Assembly (NCBI RefSeq): GCF_014654895.1
Contig: NZ_BNBE01000003.1
Location: 1,020,501 to 1,084,500, forward strand
DNA length: 64,000 nt
DNA from: Streptomyces filamentosus
GTDB taxonomy: Bacteria > Actinomycetota > Actinomycetes > Streptomycetales > Streptomycetaceae
Direction of reading: 5' to 3'
Shown: positions 1 through 12,094 of the stretch, one piece after another
How the letters are laid out: the number at the start of each line of letters is the position of its first letter
Position numbering within the stretch: the stretch's first letter is position 1
Notes under the pieces: model-generated
Database searches by the model: none
What the model was told of the DNA's origin: nothing
What the model saw: the letters and a program-made list of their open reading frames with translations, nothing else
Position numbers and translations under genes: made by a program

Positions 1-1596
<1,596 letters not shown>

Positions 1597-1604
1597 CAGC
1601 CATC

Positions 1605-1634
1605 GAGGGGGACACCGGAAACGGTGTCCCCCTC
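1605..1634 (+). terminator. Perfect hairpin with GAAA tetraloop between carB and pyrD
   Basis: GAGGGGGACACCG pairs perfectly with CGGTGTCCCCCTC around a GAAA loop, giving a 13-bp stem. It lies 8 bp after the carB stop and ends 17 bp before the pyrD ATG. No U-tract follows. It could be a partial terminator, an mRNA-stabilising or processing element, or a way of changing pyrD expression relative to carB. Confidence 0.6.
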
Positions 1635-1651
1635 TCCATGAGGACACCACC

Positions 1652-2760
<1,109 letters not shown>

Positions 2761-2764
<4 letters not shown>

Positions 2765-3597
2765 CCCCCTCCTTCGGCACCCGCCTGCGCTCCGCCATGG
2801 ACGAGCGCGGCCCGCTCTGCGTCGGCATCGACCCGCACGCCTCCCTGCTCGGCTCCTGGGGCCTCGCCGACGACATCGCGGGCCTGGAGCGCTTCACGTA
2901 CACCGTCGTCGAGGCGCTGGCCGGCACCGTCGCCGTCTTCAAGCCGCAGGCCGCCTTCTTCGAGCGCTTCGGCTCGCGCGGCATCGCCGTCCTGGAGCGC
3001 GCCACGGCCGATCTGCGGGCGGCCGGCGGCCTGGTCGTCATGGACGCCAAGCGCGGCGACATCGGCTCCACCATGGCCGCCTACGCGGAGACGTTCCTGC
3101 GCAAGGACTCCCCGCTCTTCTCCGACGCGCTCACGGTCTCCCCGTACCTCGGCTACGGCTCCCTGAAGCCGGCCGTCGACCTGGCCCGGGAGTCCGGCGC
3201 CGGCCTCTTCGTCCTCGCGCTGACCTCCAACCCGGAGGGCGCCGAGGTCCAGCGGGCCGTCCGCGAGGACGGCCGGACGATCGGCGCGACCATGCTCGCC
3301 CACCTGGCCGAGGAGAACGCGGGGGAGGTGCCCATGGGCTCCTTCGGCGCGGTCGTCGGCGCCACCCTCGGCGACCTCTCCTCCTTCGACCTCGACATCA
3401 ACGGCCCGCTGCTCGCCCCGGGCATCGGCGCCCAGGGCGCGACCCCGGCCGACCTCCCGGCCGTCTTCGGGGACGCGGTCCGCAACGTCGTCCCGAACGT
3501 CAGCCGCGGCGTGCTGCGCGCCGGACCGGACGCGTCCGCCCTGCGGGACGCGGCGACGCGCTACGCGGACGAGGTCCGGGCGGCCGTCGCCGGCTGA
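2761..3597 (+). CDS. pyrF: Orotidine 5'-phosphate decarboxylase
   Basis: This 278-residue enzyme decarboxylates OMP to UMP, the last step of de novo UMP synthesis. The catalytic signature MDAKRGDIGSTMAAY at about residues 95-109 belongs to the longer actinobacterial type (type 2). GIDPH near the N-terminus and PGIGAQGA near residue 220 are substrate and phosphate-binding segments. The ATG overlaps the pyrD stop by 4 bp, so it is the distal gene of the pyr operon. A hairpin follows 10 bp after the stop. Confidence 0.97.
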
Positions 3598-3606
3598 CCG
3601 CCGCCC

Positions 3607-3648
3607 GCCGCCGTCCGGTCATCCCCGCAGGTGGGAGCGGACGGCGGC
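3607..3648 (+). terminator. Hairpin after pyrF
   Basis: GCCGCCGTCCG (3607-3617) pairs with CGGACGGCGGC (3638-3648), an 11-bp perfect stem with a 20-nt loop, starting 10 bp after the pyrF stop. It is the likely end of the pyr transcript. No U-tract is present. Confidence 0.5.
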
Positions 3649-3720
3649 GCCGGGCCGGGTGTCACCGCCCCCTTCCCGTCCCACTTGACGAAATCTTGGC
3701 AGAAAACCGGGTCGTTATGC

Positions 3721-3762
3721 CGGAAAAGTCCTGGTCGGCAGAGGCTGACCAGGACTTTTCCG
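3721..3762. terminator. 16-bp perfect inverted repeat upstream of mihF
   Basis: CGGAAAAGTCCTGGTC pairs perfectly with GACCAGGACTTTTCCG around a 10-nt loop. The stem is unusually A/T-rich for this DNA. It lies 124 bp after pyrF and 154 bp before the mihF GTG. It may be a second terminator for the pyr transcript, or an operator or attenuator for mihF. Confidence 0.5.
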
Positions 3763-3771
3763 CTGTTCTCG

Positions 3772-3800
3772 CTGACTGGAGCGGCCTTGGCCGCTAGTCT
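3772..3800 (+). promoter_or_regulatory. Candidate HrdB-type promoter for mihF
   Basis: CTGACT (3772-3777), a 17-bp spacer and TAGTCT (3795-3800) fit the loose Streptomyces housekeeping pattern. They lie just downstream of the 3721-3762 inverted repeat and about 115 bp before the mihF start. The whole 3598-3915 gap holds only two hairpins and this promoter; no gene was seen there. Confidence 0.35.
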
Positions 3801-3915
3801 CCGGGGCAGGGCAGACGTCCAACGGCCACGCCGTTGGAGGTTGCTCCACTGGTGTGGGTCTACCAGGTCCTCACCGGTCCGTATCCGACAGATCGACATC
3901 CGAGGTGACGTAGGC

Positions 3916-4239
3916 GTGGCTCTTCCGCCCCTTACCCCTGAACAGCGCGCAGCCGCGCTCGAAAAGGCCGCCGCGGCTCGCCGGGAGCGGGCCGAGGTCA
4001 AGAATCGACTCAAGCACTCCGGCGCCTCCCTGCACGAGGTCATCAAGCAGGGCCAGGAGAACGACGTCATCGGCAAGATGAAGGTCTCCGCCCTGCTCGA
4101 GTCCCTCCCCGGCGTCGGCAAGGTCCGCGCCAAGCAGATCATGGAGCGGCTCGGCATCTCCGAGAGCCGGCGTGTCCGAGGTCTCGGCTCCAACCAGATC
4201 GCCTCCCTGGAGCGCGAGTTCGGCGGCTCCGCCGCCTGA
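3916..4239 (+). CDS. mihF: Actinobacterial integration host factor (sIHF/mIHF)
   Basis: This 107-residue DNA-binding protein begins at a GTG preceded by GAGGTG. The start matches the conserved N-terminus ALPPLTPEQRAAALEKAA. It is basic, with a helical N-terminal segment (RRERAEVKNRLKHSGASL) and a helix-two-turn-helix core, LESLPGVGKVRAKQIMERLGI (residues ~62-82). The family binds DNA non-specifically, bends it and affects sporulation and antibiotic production; it is unrelated to E. coli IhfA/B. Upstream in-frame codons would add an N-terminal extension foreign to the family, so the longer frame from 3631 was not used. gmk follows, as is usual in Streptomyces. Confidence 0.95.
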   Translation: MALPPLTPEQRAAALEKAAAARRERAEVKNRLKHSGASLHEVIKQGQENDVIGKMKVSALLESLPGVGKVRAKQIMERLGISESRRVRGLGSNQIASLEREFGGSAA

Positions 4240-4311
4240 CCCGCCGTCCGGCCGGTGCCCGATCGGGGGCACACGTCCCGGGCACCCCGGCGGTACTGGA
4301 ATAATCGCTGC

Positions 4312-4875
4312 ATGGCAGCAGAGGCACGTCCGCGGCTGACCGTGCTCTCCGGCCCCTCAGGGGTCGGCAAGAGCACGGTCGTCGCTCATATGCGCAAGGT
4401 CCACCCCGAGGTCTGGCTCTCGGTGTCGGCCACGACACGAAAGCCCCGCCCCGGCGAGAAGCACGGCGTCCAGTACTTCTTCGTCACGGACGAGGAGTTC
4501 GACAAGCTGATCGCCAACGGCGAGCTCCTCGAATGGGCCGAGTTCGCGGGCAACCGCTACGGCACCCCCCGCGGCGCGGTCGTCGAGCGCCTGGACGCCG
4601 GCGAGCCCGTGCTCCTGGAGATCGAGCTCCAGGGCGCCCGCCAGGTCAAGGAGTCCATGCCCGACTCCCGCCTGGTCTTCCTGGCCCCGCCGAGCTGGGA
4701 GGAGCTGGTCCGCCGGCTCACCGGCCGCGGCACCGAGTCGCCCGAGGTCATCGAGCGCCGCCTGGAGGCCGCCAAGGTCGAGCTCGCCGCCGAGTCGGAG
4801 TTCGACACCACGCTCGTCAACACCTCCGTCGAGGACGTCGCGCGCGAGCTGCTAACGTTGATGCACGTAGTCTGA
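4312..4875 (+). CDS. gmk: Guanylate kinase
   Basis: This 187-residue enzyme phosphorylates GMP to GDP with ATP. The P-loop is SGPSGVGKST (residues ~13-22). The GMP-binding segments are SVSATTRKPRPGEKHGVQYFF and EWAEFAGNRYGTP, and the lid region is VRRLTGRGTES. The ATG at 4312 is the conserved start (MAAEARPRLTVLSGPSG); an in-frame ATG at 4255 would only add non-conserved residues. No clear Shine-Dalgarno sequence precedes 4312, and an AATAAT-like element lies about 10 bp upstream, so leaderless translation is possible. Confidence 0.96.
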   Translation: MAAEARPRLTVLSGPSGVGKSTVVAHMRKVHPEVWLSVSATTRKPRPGEKHGVQYFFVTDEEFDKLIANGELLEWAEFAGNRYGTPRGAVVERLDAGEPVLLEIELQGARQVKESMPDSRLVFLAPPSWEELVRRLTGRGTESPEVIERRLEAAKVELAAESEFDTTLVNTSVEDVARELLTLMHVV

Positions 4876-4903
4876 TCTTTTATCCATCTTCGGAAGGTAG
4901 AGC

Positions 4904-5176
4904 GTGTCCTCTTCCATCACCGCGCCCGAGGGCATCATCAACCCGCCGATCGACGAGCTGCTCGAGGCCACTGACTCGAAGTACAGCCTCGTGATCTACG
5001 CGGCCAAGCGCGCGCGTCAGATCAACGCGTACTACTCGCAGCTCGGTGAGGGCCTGCTGGAGTACGTGGGTCCCCTCGTTGACACCCACGTCCACGAGAA
5101 GCCGCTCTCGATCGCCCTGCGCGAGATCAACGCGGGTCTGCTGACCTCCGAGGCCGTCGAGGGCCCCGTTCAGTAA
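4904..5176 (+). CDS. rpoZ: RNA polymerase omega subunit
   Basis: This 90-residue protein is the omega subunit, which helps beta' fold and assemble into the RNA polymerase core. Family features are INPPIDELLEATDSKYSLVIYAAKRARQINAYY in the N-terminal half and KPLSIALREINAG near the C-terminus. The GTG start has a strong GGAAGG at 4891-4896. It lies 28 bp after gmk and is probably co-transcribed. A 17-bp hairpin closes the unit. Confidence 0.97.
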   Translation: MSSSITAPEGIINPPIDELLEATDSKYSLVIYAAKRARQINAYYSQLGEGLLEYVGPLVDTHVHEKPLSIALREINAGLLTSEAVEGPVQ

Positions 5177-5191
5177 GAGCGTTGCGTTCGT

Positions 5192-5230
5192 CACCACAGG
5201 CCCGGCGGTCCGTCCGCCGGGCCTGTGGTG
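5192..5230 (+). terminator. 17-bp perfect hairpin after rpoZ
   Basis: CACCACAGGCCCGGCGG (5192-5208) pairs perfectly with 5214-5230 around a 5-nt loop. It starts 15 bp after the rpoZ stop. There is no U-tract, as is common for Streptomyces terminators. Confidence 0.7.
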
Positions 5231-5285
5231 TCTCATGGAGTCGTACGTCATCCGAGAGCGCGCACCCGCGTGGGGAGAGGCAGCC

Positions 5286-6500
5286 GTGACCAAGCCGAAG
5301 GTCGTCCTGGGCGTGAGCGGCGGCATCGCCGCCTACAAGGCGTGCGAGCTGCTGCGCCGGCTCACCGAGTCGGGCCACGACGTCCGGGTCGTCCCCACCG
5401 ACTCCGCGCTCCACTTCGTCGGCGCCGCCACCTGGTCCGCGCTGTCCGGCAACCCCGTCTCCACCGAGGTCTGGGACTCCGTCCACGAGGTGCCGCACGT
5501 CCGCATCGGCCAGGGCGCCGACCTCGTCGTCGTCGCCCCCGCCACCGCCGACATGCTGGCCAAGGCCGCCCACGGCCTCGCCGACGACCTCCTCACCAAC
5601 ACGCTGCTCACCGCGCGCTGTCCGGTCGTCTTTGCCCCCGCCATGCACACCGAGATGTGGGAGCACCCGGCCACCCAGGAGAACGTGGCCACCCTGCGCC
5701 GCCGCGGCGCCGTCGTCGTCGAGCCCGCCGTGGGCCGCCTCACCGGCGTCGACACCGGCAAGGGCCGGCTCCCCGACCCCGGCGAGATCTTCGAGGTCTG
5801 CCGGAGGGTCCTCGCCCGCGGCGTCACCGCCCCCGACCTCGCCGGACGGCACGTCGTGATCAGCGCCGGCGGCACCCGCGAGCCCCTCGACCCGGTCCGC
5901 TACCTGGGCAACCGCTCCAGCGGCAAGCAGGGCTACGCCCTCGCCAGGGCCGCGGCCGCCCGCGGCGCCCGGGTCACCCTCGTCGAGGCCAACACCGGCC
6001 TGCCCGACCCGGCCGGCGTCGACGTCGTCCACATCGGCACCGCCGTCCAGCTCCGCGAGGCCGTCCTCAAGGCCGCCGCCGACGCCGACGCGGTCGTCAT
6101 GGCCGCCGCCGTCGCCGACTTCCGGCCCGCCGTCTACGCCACCGGCAAGATCAAGAAGACGGACGACGGGGGCGCCCCGACGATCGAACTGGTCCGCAAC
6201 CCCGACGTCCTCGCCGAGCTCTCCGCCGACCGCGCCCTGCCCGGCCAGGTCGTCGTCGGCTTCGCCGCCGAGACCGACGACGTGCTGCCCAACGGCCGCG
6301 CCAAGCTCGCCCGCAAGGGCTGCGACCTCCTCGTCGTCAACGAGGTCGGCGAGCACAGGACCTTCGGCTCGGAGGAGAACGAGGCCGTGGTCCTCGCCGC
6401 CGACGGCGCCGAGACCCCGGTCCCGTACGGTCCGAAGGAGGCCCTCGCCGAGACCGTCTGGGACCTCGTCCTGCCGCGCCTGCGCCCGCTGCCCGCCTGA
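5286..6500 (+). CDS. coaBC: Bifunctional phosphopantothenoylcysteine decarboxylase / phosphopantothenate-cysteine ligase
   Basis: This 404-residue fusion carries out two steps of coenzyme A synthesis. The N-terminal CoaC flavoprotein begins KVVLGVSGGIAAYKACELLRRL and holds VAPATADMLAKAAHGLADDL and PAMHTEMW at about residue 120. That last motif has His where many bacteria have Asn (PAMNxxMW); this appears usual in actinobacteria. The C-terminal CoaB ligase begins near residue 190 with ISAGGTREPLDPVRYLGNRSSGKQG and has KIKK near 290. GTG 5286 was chosen because of AGAGG just upstream; the longer frame from ATG 5235 adds residues not expected in the family. Confidence 0.96.
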   Translation: MTKPKVVLGVSGGIAAYKACELLRRLTESGHDVRVVPTDSALHFVGAATWSALSGNPVSTEVWDSVHEVPHVRIGQGADLVVVAPATADMLAKAAHGLADDLLTNTLLTARCPVVFAPAMHTEMWEHPATQENVATLRRRGAVVVEPAVGRLTGVDTGKGRLPDPGEIFEVCRRVLARGVTAPDLAGRHVVISAGGTREPLDPVRYLGNRSSGKQGYALARAAAARGARVTLVEANTGLPDPAGVDVVHIGTAVQLREAVLKAAADADAVVMAAAVADFRPAVYATGKIKKTDDGGAPTIELVRNPDVLAELSADRALPGQVVVGFAAETDDVLPNGRAKLARKGCDLLVVNEVGEHRTFGSEENEAVVLAADGAETPVPYGPKEALAETVWDLVLPRLRPLPA

Positions 6501-6668
6501 CGCGCCCTCCGGGCGGCCGGACGGCCGCCCGGAACGTACGAAACGCCGGTGCGGCGGTGATCCGTCACTCCGCCGGAAGGGGCCGTTCCGGCCGCGGTGT
6601 GGCCGGTTCGACACGCCCGAGGGCATTCGTCAGGCGAGACACCTGGTCCAAGGTCCGACCTGGCCCGA

Positions 6669-6674
6669 TAGACT
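6669..6674 (+). promoter_or_regulatory. Candidate -10 element for metK
   Basis: TAGACT, 81 bp before the metK GTG, fits the Streptomyces TAnnnT -10 pattern. No good -35 box is visible at 17-18 bp. The 255-bp gap (6501-6755) has no ORF with coding character. Its leader lacks the conserved core of SAM-I or SAM-IV riboswitches as far as could be judged by eye. Confidence 0.3.
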
Positions 6675-6755
6675 GTCCGTGGAACGTCGCGGGGCGCAGC
6701 CCCCTGCCGGTCCGCGAAGAGATAGCCAGCAGCCGCTGCAACCCCAGGGAGCGTT

Positions 6756-7964
<1,209 letters not shown>

Positions 7965-7981
7965 GGCGCCCCGCACCACCA

Positions 7982-8020
7982 CCGGAGCCCGGCACCCCAC
8001 CACGGGGTGCCGGGCTCCGG
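7982..8020 (+). terminator. 17-bp perfect hairpin after metK
   Basis: CCGGAGCCCGGCACCCC (7982-7998) pairs perfectly with 8004-8020 around ACCAC. It begins 17 bp after the metK stop and ends 40 bp before priA. No U-tract. Confidence 0.7.
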
Positions 8021-8060
8021 CGTGCGCCCGCTGTCCGAGCGGTCTGGTAGGTATGGGGCT

Positions 8061-10199
8061 GTGAGCAGCGAAAAGGGGAACGGGGAGAGCGGCGAGGAGC
8101 CCGAGCAGCTCGCGCTCATCCGGGAGACGGTACGCAAGGCGAAGGTGCCGAAGGCCAAGCCGCGGACCTGGCGGGGCGCCGCGCTCGCCAAGGAGCTGCC
8201 GGTCGCCCGGGTGGTGGTGAACAAGGGCGTGCTCCACCTCGACCAGTTCTTCGACTACGCCGTGCCCGAGGAACTCGACGCCGTGGCCCGGCCCGGGGTG
8301 CGGGTGCGGGTGCGCTTCGGTGCCGGGGCCGGGCAGGTGCGCGGCGGGCGGCGGGAGGGCGGGCGGCTCATCGACGGGTTCCTCGTCGAACGGCGGGCCT
8401 CCTCCGACTACTCGGGGCCGCTGGCCGCGCTCGCCGACGTCGTGTCGCCCGAGCCCGTGCTCGGGCCCGAACTGCTCGCGCTCGCCCGGGCCGTCGCCGA
8501 CCGGTACGCGGGGAGCCTCGCCGACGTCCTCCAGCTCGCCGTGCCGCCGCGCAGCGCCGCCGCCGAGCGCCGCCCCTCGCCCGCGCCGCTGCCGCCCCCC
8601 GCGCCGCCCGTCCCGGGCACCTGGGAGCGGTACGAGCAGGGGCCGGCGTTCCTGGAGTCGCTGGCGCGCGGCGGGGCGCCCCGGGCGGTCTGGACGGCGC
8701 TGCCGGGGCCGCACTGGGCGGAGGAGATCGCCCGGACGGTCGCCGCCACGCTCTCCTCGGGGCGCGGGGCCCTCGTCGTCGTGCCCGACGGGCGGGCCGT
8801 CGGACGGGTCGACGCGGCGCTGACCGCCCTCCTCGGGGAGGGACGGCACGCGGTGCTGACCGCCGAGGCGGGACCGGAGAAGCGCTACGAGCAGTGGCTC
8901 GCCGTCCGGCGGGGCTCCGTGCGGGCCGTCGTCGGCACCCGCGCCGCCATGTTCGCCCCGGTGCGGGACCTGGGTCTCGCCGTCCTCTGGGACGACGGCG
9001 ACGGCAGCCACAGCGACCCGCACGCCCCCCAGCCGCACGCGCGCGAGGTGCTGCTGCTGCGCGCCGCCCACGACCGGTGCGCCTTCCTCCTCGGCTCCAC
9101 CGCCTGCACGGTGGAGGCCGCCCAGCTCGTCGAGTCCGGCTGGGCCCGGCCGCTCGCCGCGGGCCGTGAGCAGGTCCGCCGGGCGGCGCCCCTCGTGCGT
9201 ACCGTCGGCGACGACCAGCTGGCCCGGGACGGGGCCGCCCGGGCCGCCCGGCTGCCCTCGCTCGCCTGGGAGACCCTGCGCGACGGGCTGCGGACCGGCC
9301 CCGTCCTCGTCCAGGTGCCCCGCCGGGGGTACGTGCCGAGGCTGGCGTGCGAGCGCTGCCGGACGCCCGCCCGCTGCCGGCACTGCGCCGGGCCGCTGGA
9401 GGCCCCCGACCAGCGCGAGCTGCACTGCGGCTGGTGCGGGCGCGAGGCCCCCGGCTGGCACTGCGAGGCGTGCGGCTCCACCCGGCTGCGCGCCCAGGTC
9501 GTCGGTGCCCGGCGCACCGCGGAGGAGCTGGGCCGGGCCTTCCCCGCCGTGCCGGTGCGGACCTCCGGCCGCGACCACGTCCTGGACCGGGTGCCGGACC
9601 GTCCCGCGCTCGTCGTCTCGACGCCGGGCGCCGAGCCGGTCGCCGACGGCGGCTACGCGGCGGCCCTGCTGCTCGACGGCTGGGCCCTGCTCGGCCGCCC
9701 CGACCTGCGGGCAGGGGAGGAGGCGCTGCGCCGCTGGATCGACGCGGCCTCGCTGGTCCGCGGCCAGGCCGAGGGCGGCACGGTGGTGGTGGTCGCCGAG
9801 CCGACGCTCCGGCCGGTGCAGGCGCTGGTCCGCTGGGACCCGGTGGGCCACGCCCAGCGGGAGCTGGCCGAGCGCGCCGAGCTGGGCTTCCCGCCGGTCT
9901 CCCGGATGGCCGCGGTGAGCGGTGCGCCGGAGGCGGTGGAGACCTTCCTCGCGGGGGCCGCGCTGCCCATGGACGCGGAGGTCCTGGGGCCGGTGCCGCT
10001 GCCGGTCGTCCGGCCCGGGGCCGCCCGCAGACCCGGCGACCCGCCGCCCGGCGAGCAGTGGGAGCGGGCCCTGGTGCGGGTCCCGCCGGGCAGCGGTGCG
10101 GCCCTCGCGCAGGCCCTCAAGCACGCCCGCGCGAGCCGCCAGGCCCGGGGTGCGGGGGAGCCCGTCCGGATCCGGGTGGATCCGCCGGACATCGGCTGA
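8061..10199 (+). CDS. priA: PriA-like primosomal protein N' lacking helicase motifs
   Basis: This 712-residue protein aligns with PriA, the replication-restart helicase that recognises stalled forks. The N-terminal DNA-binding domain is present (VARVVVNKGVLHLDQFFDYAVP). The zinc-binding region is intact (LACERCRTPARCRHC ... LHCGWCGREAPGWHCEACGS, residues ~430-475). The ATPase motor is not: where Walker A (GVTGSGKTE) should be there is ALPGPHWAEEIA, and the DEEH Walker B is WDDGDGSHSDPHAPQPHARE. ATP-driven unwinding is therefore unlikely, although the fold and zinc knuckles suggest a structural or loading role. GTG 8061 was preferred to ATG 8007, which lies inside the metK terminator. Confidence 0.9.
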   Translation: MSSEKGNGESGEEPEQLALIRETVRKAKVPKAKPRTWRGAALAKELPVARVVVNKGVLHLDQFFDYAVPEELDAVARPGVRVRVRFGAGAGQVRGGRREGGRLIDGFLVERRASSDYSGPLAALADVVSPEPVLGPELLALARAVADRYAGSLADVLQLAVPPRSAAAERRPSPAPLPPPAPPVPGTWERYEQGPAFLESLARGGAPRAVWTALPGPHWAEEIARTVAATLSSGRGALVVVPDGRAVGRVDAALTALLGEGRHAVLTAEAGPEKRYEQWLAVRRGSVRAVVGTRAAMFAPVRDLGLAVLWDDGDGSHSDPHAPQPHAREVLLLRAAHDRCAFLLGSTACTVEAAQLVESGWARPLAAGREQVRRAAPLVRTVGDDQLARDGAARAARLPSLAWETLRDGLRTGPVLVQVPRRGYVPRLACERCRTPARCRHCAGPLEAPDQRELHCGWCGREAPGWHCEACGSTRLRAQVVGARRTAEELGRAFPAVPVRTSGRDHVLDRVPDRPALVVSTPGAEPVADGGYAAALLLDGWALLGRPDLRAGEEALRRWIDAASLVRGQAEGGTVVVVAEPTLRPVQALVRWDPVGHAQRELAERAELGFPPVSRMAAVSGAPEAVETFLAGAALPMDAEVLGPVPLPVVRPGAARRPGDPPPGEQWERALVRVPPGSGAALAQALKHARASRQARGAGEPVRIRVDPPDIG

Positions 10200-10281
10200 G
10201 GCGCCGGAGCCGGAGTCGGTGCCTCGGCCGATGTCGGCGCCGATGCCGATGCCGGCGCCTGTGGGCTCCGCGCGTGACGAC

Positions 10282-10315
10282 GGCCGCCGCCCCCTGCGGT
10301 CAGGGGGTGGCGGCC
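10282..10315. terminator. Hairpin between convergent priA and HTH gene
   Basis: GGCCGCCGCCCCCTG (10282-10296) pairs with 10301-10315 (one G-U) around CGGT. It lies between the priA stop and the end of the minus-strand HTH gene, so it could end both transcripts. The preceding 10200-10270 segment holds imperfect GCCGATG/GGCGCC repeats. Confidence 0.6.
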
Positions 10316-10334
10316 GGTCGTCGGAGTCGCCCCG

Positions 10335-10853
10335 TCAGCCGTTGCGCGGGACGGGGAAGGCGGGCGGGCGGGGCTCCTCGCGGAGGGTGGCGCTGCCCGA
10401 GGTGGGCTGCGGCGGCATCGAGCGGGCGGCCGGCACGGAGGGCACCGGGCGGGGTGCCACGGCCGGCTCGGCGGTGCGCTCCGGCTCCACCGGGGACGGC
10501 TGGGGCGCCCGGCGGGCACCGTAACGGCGGTGGACGGCCTGCTTGGTGACGCCGAGCGCGGAGCCCACCGCGTCCCAGGAGAACCCGAGGGAGCGGTCGA
10601 ACTCGACGGCCGCGGTCACCAGGGTCTCGACGCTGTCGCGGAGCTCCTGGGCGAGCCGTACGGTGGGGGCGGGCGCGCGGCCGTAGACGACGAAGCCCGT
10701 GGACGGGCCGGAGCGGCGGGGGCGGTAGACATTGCCCAGCTGGGCCGTGAGCGTGCGCAGTGCGTCCACCTGCCGTCGGACCCGCTCGATGTCCCGCACG
10801 AGCAGGTGCAGACTTGCCCGGGCCTGGGCGTCGTGGGTTGCGTGGTCGGCCAT
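10335..10853 (-). CDS. Conserved small HTH protein of unknown function
   Basis: This 172-residue protein has a helical N-terminal half (DIERVRRQVDALRTLTAQLGNVY). Then comes a predicted helix-turn-helix, FSWDAVGSALGVTKQAVHRRYG, at residues ~90-111, and a Pro/Ala-rich tail of about 55 residues that is probably disordered. The HTH resembles the sigma-region-4-like helices of small actinobacterial DNA-binding proteins. It is transcribed towards priA and away from fmt. The ATG at 10853 leads directly into MADHATHDAQARASLHLL. The target genes are unknown. Confidence 0.8.
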   Translation of the reverse strand: MADHATHDAQARASLHLLVRDIERVRRQVDALRTLTAQLGNVYRPRRSGPSTGFVVYGRAPAPTVRLAQELRDSVETLVTAAVEFDRSLGFSWDAVGSALGVTKQAVHRRYGARRAPQPSPVEPERTAEPAVAPRPVPSVPAARSMPPQPTSGSATLREEPRPPAFPVPRNG

Positions 10854-11026
10854 AAAAGAGCCTCTCGAACCGGCAATGTTAAGGACGGGCCGCTGGGGGG
10901 CGGCGGCCCGATTCGGTCAATCTCTCTTGACCAACGCGCCACCGGGAGTTGGGTCACGCTGCGGGGGCGTACACGCATATGCGCGGGGCGCTCGCCGTCG
11001 CGCACGCCCCCTCCGCCACTCCGGCC

Positions 11027-11032
11027 TAGACT
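11027..11032 (+). promoter_or_regulatory. Candidate -10 element for fmt
   Basis: TAGACT lies 46 bp before the fmt ATG and matches the Streptomyces TAnnnT pattern; the same hexamer precedes metK. No clear -35 box was found. The start region CTCCCTTC-ATG lacks a strong Shine-Dalgarno sequence. Confidence 0.3.
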
Positions 11033-11078
11033 GGTGCGTCGCCCGCAACGCCCCCGTACAGACAGGCAGTCTCCCTTC

Positions 11079-12011
11079 ATGAAGCTGGTCTTCGCAGGCA
11101 CCCCCGAGGTCGCCGTCCCCGCGCTGGACGCCCTGCTCGCCTCCGGCCGTCACGAGGTGGCAGCCGTGGTCACCCGGCCGGACGCGCCCGCGGGCCGCGG
11201 CCGGCGGCTGGTCGCCAGCCCGGTGGCCCAGCGGGCCGAGGAGGAGGGCATCGAGATCCTGCGGCCCGTCCACCCGCGCGACGAGGACTTCCTCGCCCGG
11301 CTGCGCGAGATCGCCCCGGACTGCTGCCCCGTCGTCGCCTACGGGGCGCTGCTGCCGCAGAAGGCCCTCGACGTCCCGGCCCGCGGCTGGGTCAACCTGC
11401 ACTTCTCGCTCCTTCCCGCGTGGCGCGGCGCGGCGCCGGTGCAGCACGCGGTGATGGCGGGCGACGAGGTGACCGGCGCCTCCACCTTCCAGATCGAGAA
11501 GGGACTGGACTCCGGTCCGGTCTACGGCGTGGTCACCGAGGAGGTCCGTCCCACCGACACCAGCGGCGACCTGCTCACCCGGCTCGCCTTCGCGGGCGCG
11601 GGGCTGCTCGTGGCGACCATGGACGGCATCGAGGACGGCTCGCTCAAGGCCGTCCCGCAGCCCGCCGAGGGCGTCAGCCTGGCCCCGAAGATCGAGGTCG
11701 AGGACGCCCACGTCGACTTCGCCGCGCCCGCCCTGCGCGTGGACCGCGTGGTCCGCGGCTGCACCCCGGCCCCCGGCGCCTGGACCCTCTTCCGCGGCGA
11801 GCGCCTCAAGCTCGTCCAGCTCGCCCCGGTCCCGGACCGCACCGACCTCGCCCCGGGCGAGCTGGCGGTCGGCAAGAACAACGTCTTCGCGGGCACCGGC
11901 TCCCACGCCGTCGAGCTCCTGTGGGTCCAGCCCCAGGGCAAGAAGCCCATGAAGGCCGCCGACTGGGCGCGCGGCGTCCGCATCGCGGCGGGGGAGCGGC
12001 TGGGGGCGTGA
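11079..12011 (+). CDS. fmt: Methionyl-tRNA formyltransferase
   Basis: This 310-residue enzyme formylates initiator Met-tRNA using 10-formyltetrahydrofolate. It starts MKLVFAGTPEVAVPALDALL, the typical N-terminus. The catalytic block GWVNLHFSLLPAWRGAAPVQ (residues ~103-122) carries the Asn and His of the formyltransferase fold and the SLLP loop. GASTFQIEKGLDSGPVY follows. The C-terminal OB-like tRNA-binding domain begins near residue 205. In-frame sequence upstream to 10530 is not conserved. rsmB follows on the same strand. Confidence 0.97.
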   Translation: MKLVFAGTPEVAVPALDALLASGRHEVAAVVTRPDAPAGRGRRLVASPVAQRAEEEGIEILRPVHPRDEDFLARLREIAPDCCPVVAYGALLPQKALDVPARGWVNLHFSLLPAWRGAAPVQHAVMAGDEVTGASTFQIEKGLDSGPVYGVVTEEVRPTDTSGDLLTRLAFAGAGLLVATMDGIEDGSLKAVPQPAEGVSLAPKIEVEDAHVDFAAPALRVDRVVRGCTPAPGAWTLFRGERLKLVQLAPVPDRTDLAPGELAVGKNNVFAGTGSHAVELLWVQPQGKKPMKAADWARGVRIAAGERLGA

Positions 12012-12094
12012 CCGGCGGCCCGCGGGCGCGGGGTGCTCCGCCGCCGACGTAGGCTGGGGAGGTTCGACCCCTCATTTCGTCACGCGGAGCACCT

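Noticed and set aside
4255..4311. Upstream ATG for gmk
   Set aside because: The residues before MAAEARPRLTV are not conserved in guanylate kinases.
6501..6755. SAM riboswitch before metK
   Set aside because: No SAM-I, SAM-II or SAM-IV conserved core could be found by eye.
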